Source: a bacterium | GTDB lineage: Bacteria > Krumholzibacteriota > Krumholzibacteria > LZORAL124-64-63 | Length of the DNA: 8,691 nucleotides | Assembly (NCBI GenBank): GCA_021767885.1 | Contig: JAASSM010000045.1 | Coordinates: 1-8,691 of the forward strand | Direction: 5' to 3' | In this document: piece by piece, positions 1-5,713 of the stretch | How the letters are laid out: each line of letters begins with the position of its first letter | How positions within the stretch are numbered: position 1 is the stretch's first letter | The notes under the pieces: model-generated | The model's input: only the letters and a program-made list of their open reading frames with translations | Database searches by the model: none | What the model was told of the DNA's origin: nothing | Position numbers and translations under genes: made by a program

Positions 1-54
1 CCCGCGGCGTCTGCGGCGTCGGCCGTGGGCGACGGTCCTCGCTGGCGCCCGGGC

Positions 55-83
55 GTGACAGGTTCGGGCCCGTGCGCTAATCT
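55..83 (+). promoter_or_regulatory. Possible sigma-70-type promoter upstream of the DUF503 gene
   Basis: GTGACA at 55-60 matches five of six bases of the TTGACA -35 consensus. It is followed after exactly 17 bases by TAATCT at 78-83, a weak -10 hexamer (3 of 6). The shifted reading GCTAAT at 76-81 matches 4 of 6 but leaves only a 15-base spacer. TAATCTT is one of the few AT-richer spots in a very GC-rich stretch. A start near position 90 would give a leader of about 35 bases before the ATG at 126. No other stretch upstream of the gene run looks better, so this could drive the whole cluster. The call rests on sequence resemblance only. Confidence 0.4.
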
Positions 84-125
84 TCCCTGCGGAAACCGGC
101 CACGCCATGCGCTCGCGAGGTCTCC

Positions 126-437
126 ATGGACGACGTCCGCCTGCACAGCGGCACCCTGCTGGCCGACCTGCGGCTGCGCGACGCGGTGTCCATGAAGCAC
201 CGGCGCCAGGCCCTGCGGTCGCTGGTCCAGCGCCTGCAGAACCAGCGCCTGGCCGTGGCCCAGGTGGGACCCGCGGACCTGAAGCAGCGGGCGTTCCTGC
301 TCGTCGGTGCCGTGGCCGGGACGGCCGGCCGCCTCGACGAGCAGCTCGATCTCGCCGAGCGCATCCTCTTCGCGGGGGAGTTCGAGGTGGCCGACCTGCG
401 GCGCGACGTGCGCCAGGACTCCTTCCCCAGCGTCTGA
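126..437 (+). CDS. DUF503 family (YlxP-like) small protein
   Basis: This 103-residue protein matches the DUF503/YlxP family by pattern. Around residues 22-40 the core S-M-K-H-R-R ... L-R-S-L-V-Q-R-L-Q-N corresponds to the family's S-L-K-E-K-R-x-x-x-S-L-x-x-R-L-R-N. It is followed by V-A-Q-V-G and D-L-K-Q-R-A, which correspond to V-A-E-V and D-L-W-Q-R-A, and then a helix ending in L-D-L-A-E-R-I-L. Length is normal for the family (about 90-100 residues). The biochemical role of the family is not firmly known. In Gram-positive genomes it often sits beside infB and rbfA, which suggests a translation or ribosome link, and the neighbouring pseudouridine synthase fits that. The ATG at 126 has GAGG at 117-120, five bases upstream. 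No signal peptide or membrane segment is seen. It is probably the first gene of the run, with a 39-base gap to the next gene. Confidence 0.8.
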   Translation: MDDVRLHSGTLLADLRLRDAVSMKHRRQALRSLVQRLQNQRLAVAQVGPADLKQRAFLLVGAVAGTAGRLDEQLDLAERILFAGEFEVADLRRDVRQDSFPSV

Positions 438-443
438 CCACGG

Positions 444-455
444 CGCCTGCAGGCG
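444..455. repeat. 12-bp perfect palindrome between genes 1 and 2
   Basis: CGCCTGCAGGCG is perfectly self-complementary, and the symmetry does not extend to 443/456. As RNA it could form only a four-pair stem with a four-base loop. It lies 6 bases after the DUF503 stop and just upstream of the AGAGGAA (460-466) that probably serves the synthase. There is no following T-run, so it is not an intrinsic terminator. In DNA this GC-rich it may be chance. Confidence 0.3.
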
Positions 456-476
456 TCAGAGAGGAATCCCGAGCGC

Positions 477-1268
477 GTGTCCCAGCCGGTGCCGCATCCG
501 TCGTGTCCCTATCCCCAGTACCGCCGCCCCGACGGCTCCTGGCGGCCGCCGCGGCCGGAGGGCCTGGCGCGGGTCCTGGCCAAGGCCGGCTATGGCGCGC
601 GGCCGCGCACCGAGTCCCTGGTCCGTGGCGGCCGCGTGACGGTGGACGGCCATCCCGTGCGCAACCCCGGTCAGGCCGTGGGGCCGGACAGCGACATCCG
701 GCTCGACGGCACGCGGCTATGCGAGGTGCCACGGATCTACCTCGCCCTGCACAAGCCCGCGGGCGTGGATTGCCAGGACCGCCGGCCGACCGGCCGCTGG
801 ATCGGCGACCTGCTGCCGCCGGGGGCGGTGGGCCTGGAGCCGGCCGGGCGCCTGGACGTGCGGGCGCGGGGCCTGCTCGTGGTCTCCAACGATCTCTGGT
901 GGAACAGCCGGATCGCCGAGGGCCCGGACCTGGAACGCCGCTACCGGATCGTGGTTCGAGGGCAGGTCAACGCCATGGCCCTGGATCTCCTGCGCTCGGG
1001 GGTGAACCTGCCGTCGCAGGGCACGGTGCGCCCCCTGCGGGTGCAGGTGGTGCGCGAGGAGACCCGCCGCACCACGCTGGAGGTCGCCATGCTCAGCGGT
1101 CACCACCGGCAGATCCGGGCCGTGTTCACCACTCTCCGTCACGAGGTCCTCAGCATGGTGCGATCGGGCCTCGGCCCGCTGGACCTCGGGCCGCTCGCGC
1201 CGGGCGCCAGCCGCGACCTGACCGTGGAGGAGATCCGTCAGCTCGCCCAGGGAGGCTCCCATGCTTGA
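477..1268 (+). CDS. RsuA/RluB/RluE-family pseudouridine synthase, divergent
   Basis: Family members convert specific uridines in rRNA (or tRNA) to pseudouridine. An N-terminal S4 RNA-binding domain spans about residues 28-80 (L-A-R-V-L-A-K-A-G-Y, then G-G-R-V-T-V-D-G). The catalytic domain begins at Y-L-A-L-H-K-P-A-G (88-96). The catalytic aspartate is D127 in G-R-L-D. The C-terminal signature H-H-R-Q-I-R (209-214) and H-E-V-L-S-M-V-R-S-G-L-G-P-L (222-235) match the family's N-R-Q-I-R and L-x-R-x-x-I-G-P-L blocks. Oddities: G-R-L-D is followed by V-R-A-R-G, where relatives usually have x-(D/N)-(T/S)-x-G; the usual K-x-Y is R155-R-Y; and the usual N of N-R-Q-I-R is H210. The family is secure but the substrate cannot be assigned. 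The start is GTG; the in-frame stop of the previous gene (435-437) bounds it upstream and AGAGGAA lies at 460-466. The last 8 bases overlap the kinase gene. Confidence 0.85.
   Translation: MSQPVPHPSCPYPQYRRPDGSWRPPRPEGLARVLAKAGYGARPRTESLVRGGRVTVDGHPVRNPGQAVGPDSDIRLDGTRLCEVPRIYLALHKPAGVDCQDRRPTGRWIGDLLPPGAVGLEPAGRLDVRARGLLVVSNDLWWNSRIAEGPDLERRYRIVVRGQVNAMALDLLRSGVNLPSQGTVRPLRVQVVREETRRTTLEVAMLSGHHRQIRAVFTTLRHEVLSMVRSGLGPLDLGPLAPGASRDLTVEEIRQLAQGGSHA
1251..1255 (+). promoter_or_regulatory. Ribosome binding site of the kinase gene, inside the synthase gene
   Basis: GGAGG lies five bases before the ATG at 1261, within the last codons of the pseudouridine synthase. It fixes the kinase start at 1261 rather than the later in-frame ATG at 1282. 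The 8-base overlap of the two genes suggests translational coupling. Confidence 0.65.
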
Positions 1269-2025
1269 TCCCCAGGATCCCATGTCCGCACAGGAGCGTC
1301 GCGACCACCTGCAGACCCTCGGCGAGCTGCTCCTGGGCATCGCTCACGAGATGACCACGCCGCTCGGAGCCCTCGGCAGCATGCTCGACAGCCTGGAGCG
1401 GTGCCAGCGCCGGCTCGAGGACGTGGCCGACCGGCCGCAACTCGGCCCGCAGGACCGGGCCGAGCTGCAGGAGATCCTCGCGCACATGCGTCAGGGCTGG
1501 CCGGTCCTGGGCACCGCCCGGCAGCGTCTGCAGGACCTGGTGCGGGAGCTGCGGCTGGCCGGCCGGCCGGATGCCGAGCGTCCGGCCGAACCGGTGGCGC
1601 TGGTGCCGCTCATCGAGGGCGATCTGCTGCTGCTGCAGTTCGACCTCAAGCAGGGCACCACCGTCGTACGCCGGTTCGAGGCGCAGCCCGTGGTCCGGGG
1701 CCATGCCTCGCTGCTCGGCCAGGTGTTCCTGAACCTGCTGCGCAACGCCATCCAGGCGCTGGCGGGATCCGGCACCATCACCATCACGGTGCGCGAGCAG
1801 GACGCCGAGGCCACCGTCACCGTGGCGGATGACGGCCCGGGCATCCCTGCCGACCTGGCCGACCGCCTGTTCTCCGAGGCGTGCACCTCCAAGGGGCGGC
1901 AGGAGGGCACGGGGCTCGGGTTGCTGATCAGCGAGCGCATCGTGCGCAAGCACGGTGGCCGGATCGCAGCGACCAACGCGCCCGGCGGGGGAGCGGTGTT
2001 CACCGTCACCCTGCCGGTGGCCTGA
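1261..2025 (+). CDS. Soluble sensor histidine kinase (HisKA-like and HATPase_c)
   Basis: This 254-residue cytoplasmic kinase autophosphorylates a histidine from ATP and passes the phosphate to a response regulator. The H-box is G-I-A-H-E-M-T-T-P-L-G (26-36) with phospho-acceptor H29, of the class that usually reads G-x-A-H-E-I-N-T-P-L-G. A helical dimerisation region runs to about residue 105. The HATPase domain has an N-box with N162 (N-L-L-R-N-A-I-Q-A), G1 at D-G-P-G-I-P (191-196) and G2 at G-T-G-L-G-L (216-221). The F-box is unusual: L-F-S-E-A-C-T-S-K replaces the common L-F-E-P-F-F-T-T-K. No transmembrane segment, PAS, GAF or other input domain precedes the H-box, so the signal must come from a partner protein. 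The response regulator at 5217 is the obvious candidate for the cognate partner, and the protein encoded 7 bases downstream could be the sensor; both pairings are inferred. Confidence 0.93.
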   Translation: MLDPQDPMSAQERRDHLQTLGELLLGIAHEMTTPLGALGSMLDSLERCQRRLEDVADRPQLGPQDRAELQEILAHMRQGWPVLGTARQRLQDLVRELRLAGRPDAERPAEPVALVPLIEGDLLLLQFDLKQGTTVVRRFEAQPVVRGHASLLGQVFLNLLRNAIQALAGSGTITITVREQDAEATVTVADDGPGIPADLADRLFSEACTSKGRQEGTGLGLLISERIVRKHGGRIAATNAPGGGAVFTVTLPVA

Positions 2026-2032
2026 GCCGGCC

Positions 2033-5000
2033 ATGCAGGATCTGCGACGGCGGCTGGGATCCCTGAGGCGGGGCGAGCGCGGACTGGCCGGCCTGCTCGT
2101 GCTCACCTACGCCCTGGCGCTCTGCGGCCTGTACCTGCTCAAACCGGCTCGCGACAGCTACTTCCTGTCCGTGCTCTCGGCCGCGGATCTGCCGCTGGCC
2201 TTCGTCCTCTCCGCCGCGCTGGCGGTGCCGGTCTCCGTCGCCTACAGCCGGGCGAGCCGCCGCTGGGCCCTGGGACGGCTCCTGGCGGCCAGCATCGCGC
2301 TGCTGGTGGTCGGCCTGCTGGCCTGGCGCTGGCTGCTGCCCGGCCAGTGGCCCGTGGTGGCCTACCTTTTCTATGCCTGGGTGGCGGTGGCCGGCGGACT
2401 CATCACCGCCCAGTTCTGGCTGGTGGGCAACGCGGTCTGCGACGCACGGCAGGCCAAGCGCCTGTTCCCGCTGCTGAGCCTGGCGGGGATTCTCGGCGCG
2501 GTGGCCGGGGGCTGGCTCGCCAGCTGGCTGGCGGGCCACGGCGGCTCCGGGGTCCTCCTCCTGGTGCTCGCCTGTGCCGGGATCTGGACGGCGGTCGGGC
2601 TGCTCAGCGCCCTGATCCTGCGCCGTCGCCGCAGCCTGGCCGAGCCGCCGCCGCCACGCCGGCACCGCGTCGCCCACCCCATGCGGCAGTTCGGGCGGGA
2701 TCTGGGCGGCTCGCAGCACCTGCGCCTGATCGTCGGCCTGGTGTCGGTCTCGGTGGTGGTCTCCACGTTCGTGGATTTCCAGTTCAAGACGGTGGCGGCC
2801 GCCGCTCATCCGCAGCAGGGCGACCTGCTGGCCTACCTCGGCGGCTTCTATGCCCGCATGAACCTCCTGGCCCTGGCGCTGCAGCTGCTGCTCACCTCGC
2901 GGCTGTTGCGCAGCCTGGGCGTGGGCGGGGCGGTGCTGGTCCTGCCGGCGGTGCTCACCGTCGGCCTGGGCGGTCTGCTCATGGTCCCGCTGCTGCCGGT
3001 GGCCGCCACGGTGCGGGCCAGCGAGATGGGGCTGAAGTACTCCCTGGACAAGACCAGCCGGGAGCTGCTCTTCCTGCCCCTGCCGCTCGGACTGAAGCGG
3101 CGGGTGAAGGTCTTCCTCGATACCTTCGTCGAGCGCGGCGCCCGGGGCCTGGCCGGCCTCCTGCTCTGGCTCTGCACCGCGGCGCTGGGCCTCTCGCTGC
3201 GCGGCACCGTGGTGGTGGCGCTGCTGCTGGTGGTGGTCTGGGCGCTGCTGGCCATCCGCCTGCGGCGGCAGTACGTGGCCAGCTTCCGCCGGGCGGTGGC
3301 GCGGCGCGAGCTGGATCGCGAGGACCTCCGCACCAGTCTGCGGGATCCCGGTGCCGTGGCCACCCTGGCCGCCGCGCTGCGCTCGCCCAGCCCGCGGGAG
3401 GTGGCCTACGCCCTGGCCATGCTCCGCAGCGTCCCGCGCGAGGACCTGCCCGCCGGCGTGGTCGATTGCCTCGGCCATGAGGATGCGGCCGTGCGCCAGC
3501 GGGCGGTGGCCCTGGCCGTGGAGGCGTCCCTGCCGGGGCTGGGCGACCGGGTGCGTCCCCTGCTGGCCGATCCCGAGCCGGATACCGGCCGGCTCGCGGC
3601 TGCCTACCTGCACGCCGATGGCGGCGAGGCCGAGCTCCGCGCGGCTCTCGAGCTGGAGCCGGATGCGCGCGCCTCGGTGCTCGATTACCTGGCCCGGCGG
3701 CCGGCCACCGAGGAGGTGCCCCTCCTGTTGCCGCCCGCCGAGGTGCCCGGCGCCCTGGCGGCGCCGTCGGCCACGTTGCGTCACCGGGCCGCCCTCGCGG
3801 AGTATCTCGGCCGCACCTGGTCGGGCACGCTCGACGGGCTGCAGGTCCTGCTGGCGGGCCAGCCCACGGCGGTGGTGGGGCCGGCGCTGGTGGGCCTGGG
3901 CCGCCAGGGCGACCGCACGCACCTCGAACCGCTGGCCGGCCTGCTCGCCCACCGCGAGCTGCGCCGCTGGGCCCGGCGGGCGCTGACCGCCTACGGCCCG
4001 GTGGCGGTGCCCACGCTCATGGCCGTGGCCACGCGATCCGGATGCACCGATGCTGCCCGCGGCGCCGCGCTGCGCGGCCTCGCGCGCCTGCCCTACCAGC
4101 GCACCGTGGACCTGATCCTCGAGCATGCCGACACCGGGGCCGGTGCCGTGCGGGCCGGCCTCATCCCCGTCCTGCTGCGCCTGCGCGAACGGCGCCCCTC
4201 GCTGCACTTCCCCGCACGCTCGGTGGAACGGCTGCTCGGCCGGGAGACCGCGGCGGCCCGCCGCCTGCTGGACCTGGAATCGCGCCTGGGACCCGCCGAC
4301 GACACGGCCGCCGAGCGTCTGCTGCGCCGTTGCCTGGCGGAGAGCCGGCGCGCCAGGCTGGCGCGATCGTTCCAGCTGCTGGCCCTGCGTTACGACGTGC
4401 GCGACATCATGGGCGCCTGGCTGCGCTGGAGCGGGCCGGACCGTTCGCGGCGTGCGGACGCCCTGGAGTTCCTGGAGAACCTGCTGACGCCGCGGCATCG
4501 GGTGCTGCTGCAGGGGTTGCTCGCGGGGGAGCGCCCGCGCCGCCGTCCCGCCCGCCGGGCCGCCCTGCGGGAGCTGATCCGGGGCGACCAGCCCTGGCTC
4601 GCCGCCTGCGCGGCCCGCGCCCTGAAGCCCACCGATCTGCCCCCCCTGCGCAAGGACCTGCGCGACCTGGCCGAGGCCGGCCCGCCGGTGGCGGCGGAGA
4701 CCGCCCGCCTGGTCCTGGACTCCGGCGAAAGAACCCGTACAATGCTCACCACCATCGAGAAGGCGATCCTCCTGGAGGGGGTCGAGCACTTCGATGCGGT
4801 CGACAGCGAGCGGCTGGCGGCCATCGCGGCCATCGCCACGGAGGCGACCTTCGGCGCCGGCGACGTGATCTTCCGGGCCGGCGATGGCGGCGACGCCATG
4901 TACCTGGTGGTGGACGGCGAGGTGATCCTGCGCCGCGGCACCCAGGAGATCGCCCGCACCGGTCCCCGCGAGGTCTTCGGTGTCTGGGCGCTGTTCGAGC

Positions 5001-5164
5001 CCGAACCGCGCATGGTCGACGCCGTCGCCGCCGGCGACTGCCGGCTGCTGCGCATCGACCGCAACGACGTCGCCGACCTGATGGCCGAGGACATCACCGT
5101 GGCCCAGAGCCTGCTGCTGTCGGTGGCCCGGCGGCTCCGACAGCTCGCGGCCCGGGCCGTCTGA
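2033..5164 (+). CDS. NTT-like (ATP/ADP-translocase-like) membrane protein fused to HEAT-like repeats and a cyclic-nucleotide-binding domain
   Basis: This 1043-residue protein has three parts. Residues about 15-410 hold roughly 11-12 hydrophobic segments with NTT/TLC-like patterns: L-L-K-P-A-R-D-S-Y-F-L (35-45), F-W-L-V-G-N followed by Q-A-K-R-L-F-P-L (128-147), and a cytoplasmic block K-Y-S-L-D-K-T-S-R-E-L-L (335-346) leading into V-K-V-F-L-D-T-F-V. Residues about 430-900 are Ala/Leu/Arg-rich amphipathic helices resembling HEAT/Armadillo repeats. Residues 904-1043 are a cNMP-binding fold: F-x-A-G-D-V-I-F-R-A-G-D-G-G-D-A-M-Y-L-V-V-D-G-type core at 937-962 and a phosphate cassette region at 982-993. 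NTT proteins exchange nucleotides or related solutes across membranes; relatives in free-living bacteria are poorly characterised, so the substrate is unknown and a sensor role is possible. The ATG at 2033 is preferred over an in-frame GTG at 1955, whose extra 26 residues are proline/arginine-rich and overlap the kinase's C-terminal coding region. The ribosome binding site is weak, which suggests coupling. Confidence 0.85.
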   Translation: MQDLRRRLGSLRRGERGLAGLLVLTYALALCGLYLLKPARDSYFLSVLSAADLPLAFVLSAALAVPVSVAYSRASRRWALGRLLAASIALLVVGLLAWRWLLPGQWPVVAYLFYAWVAVAGGLITAQFWLVGNAVCDARQAKRLFPLLSLAGILGAVAGGWLASWLAGHGGSGVLLLVLACAGIWTAVGLLSALILRRRRSLAEPPPPRRHRVAHPMRQFGRDLGGSQHLRLIVGLVSVSVVVSTFVDFQFKTVAAAAHPQQGDLLAYLGGFYARMNLLALALQLLLTSRLLRSLGVGGAVLVLPAVLTVGLGGLLMVPLLPVAATVRASEMGLKYSLDKTSRELLFLPLPLGLKRRVKVFLDTFVERGARGLAGLLLWLCTAALGLSLRGTVVVALLLVVVWALLAIRLRRQYVASFRRAVARRELDREDLRTSLRDPGAVATLAAALRSPSPREVAYALAMLRSVPREDLPAGVVDCLGHEDAAVRQRAVALAVEASLPGLGDRVRPLLADPEPDTGRLAAAYLHADGGEAELRAALELEPDARASVLDYLARRPATEEVPLLLPPAEVPGALAAPSATLRHRAALAEYLGRTWSGTLDGLQVLLAGQPTAVVGPALVGLGRQGDRTHLEPLAGLLAHRELRRWARRALTAYGPVAVPTLMAVATRSGCTDAARGAALRGLARLPYQRTVDLILEHADTGAGAVRAGLIPVLLRLRERRPSLHFPARSVERLLGRETAAARRLLDLESRLGPADDTAAERLLRRCLAESRRARLARSFQLLALRYDVRDIMGAWLRWSGPDRSRRADALEFLENLLTPRHRVLLQGLLAGERPRRRPARRAALRELIRGDQPWLAACAARALKPTDLPPLRKDLRDLAEAGPPVAAETARLVLDSGERTRTMLTTIEKAILLEGVEHFDAVDSERLAAIAAIATEATFGAGDVIFRAGDGGDAMYLVVDGEVILRRGTQEIARTGPREVFGVWALFEPEPRMVDAVAAGDCRLLRIDRNDVADLMAEDITVAQSLLLSVARRLRQLAARAV
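4742..4744 (+). other. Possible internal translation start for a free cNMP-binding domain
   Basis: An in-frame ATG (codon 904 of the transporter fusion) sits exactly where the HEAT-like region ends and the cNMP-binding fold begins (M-L-T-T-I-E-K-A-I-L-L). The preceding bases, GGCGAAAGAACCCGTACA, are clearly A-richer than the surroundings, but there is no strong Shine-Dalgarno motif (GAAAGA at best). A product of 140 residues would be a stand-alone domain. More simply, it may mark the old fusion joint. Confidence 0.25.
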
Positions 5165-5206
5165 CCGTTCGCGACACGCCCTGACGCCGGCCCGCCGCGG
5201 CCGCAC

Positions 5207-5210
5207 GAGG
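5207..5210 (+). promoter_or_regulatory. Ribosome binding site deciding the response-regulator start
   Basis: GAGG directly abuts an ATG at 5211 and lies six bases before a second in-frame ATG at 5217. Only the second has a workable spacing, so 5217 is preferred. The choice changes the protein by just two residues (M-T). Confidence 0.5.
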
Positions 5211-5216
5211 ATGACC

Positions 5217-5699
5217 ATGCAGTTCGAGGAACGCGACAACCGCCTGCTCCTGGTCGACGACGACGAGATGGTCCTCTCCAGCCTCACCGCCCTGCTGGAG
5301 CTGGAGACCGAGTACCGGGTGCACACCGCGCGGGGCGGCGAGGAGGCGCTGGCCCTGGCCGCGGAGCATCAGCTCGACCTCGTGGTCTCGGACTACCTCA
5401 TGCCCGGCATGAACGGCATCGACCTGCTGGCGCGGCTGAAGGAGGACCAGCCGTGGGCGCCACGGATCCTGCTCACCGGCTACGCGGACAAGGAGAACGC
5501 CATCCGGGCCATCAACGAGGTGGGCCTCTTCCAGTACATCGAGAAGCCCTGGGACAACGCCCACCTGCTGCTCGTGATCCGCAACGCCCTGGAGCGCCGG
5601 CATCTGGTCCGTGCGCTGCAGGCGAAGATCGCCGAGGCCGACCAGGCCGCCGGCCGCCTCGACAGCCTGCAGCAGGACATCCTGCGGGCCTTCATCTGA
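5217..5699 (+). CDS. Single-domain response regulator with helical C-terminal tail
   Basis: The 160-residue protein is a receiver domain: acidic triad D14-D15-D16 (L-L-L-V-D-D-D-E), phospho-acceptor D59 in V-V-S-D-Y-L-M-P-G-M-N-G, switch threonine T87 in I-L-L-T-G-Y-A and K110 in Y-I-E-K-P-W-D. The L-T-G-Y-A-D plus F-x-Y-I-E-K-P-W pattern is typical of receivers found in RpfG-like and related cytoplasmic regulators. After residue about 120 there is only a charged helix likely to form a coiled coil (L-E-R-R-H-L-V-R-A-L-Q ... L-Q-Q-D-I-L-R-A-F-I). No DNA-binding, HD-GYP, GGDEF or EAL output domain is present. It probably acts by protein-protein contact or as a phosphate relay. The kinase at 1261 is the likely phosphodonor (inferred from linkage). 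An alternative start at 5211 adds two residues. A 14-base gap separates it from the porin gene. Confidence 0.92.
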   Translation: MQFEERDNRLLLVDDDEMVLSSLTALLELETEYRVHTARGGEEALALAAEHQLDLVVSDYLMPGMNGIDLLARLKEDQPWAPRILLTGYADKENAIRAINEVGLFQYIEKPWDNAHLLLVIRNALERRHLVRALQAKIAEADQAAGRLDSLQQDILRAFI

Positions 5700-5713
5700 C
5701 CGGACGAGGGGAG

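Noticed and set aside
1..58. Possible C-terminal tail of an upstream gene ending in TGA at 56-58
   Set aside because: Only 18 Arg/Ala-rich codons are visible and they have no recognisable motif, so a gene cannot be supported.
107..1354. A 415-codon plus-strand frame covering the first two genes and the kinase start
   Set aside because: It is Pro/Arg/Ala/Gly-rich with no recognisable family, and it conflicts with three supported genes.
1557..1570. GGCC-type tandem repeat within the kinase gene
   Set aside because: It encodes L-A-G-R-P in frame and is explained by GC-rich codon use; it is too short to be called a slippage site.
1955..2032. An upstream GTG start for the transporter fusion
   Set aside because: The extra 26 residues overlap the conserved end of the kinase gene and are Pro/Arg-rich; the ATG at 2033 gives a normal membrane-protein N-terminus.
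2006..5326. A 1106-codon open frame on the minus strand opposite the transporter fusion gene
   Set aside because: The translation is Gln/Gly/His/Arg-rich low-complexity sequence without domain motifs. It is a mirror effect of high GC at third codon positions of a well-supported plus-strand gene.
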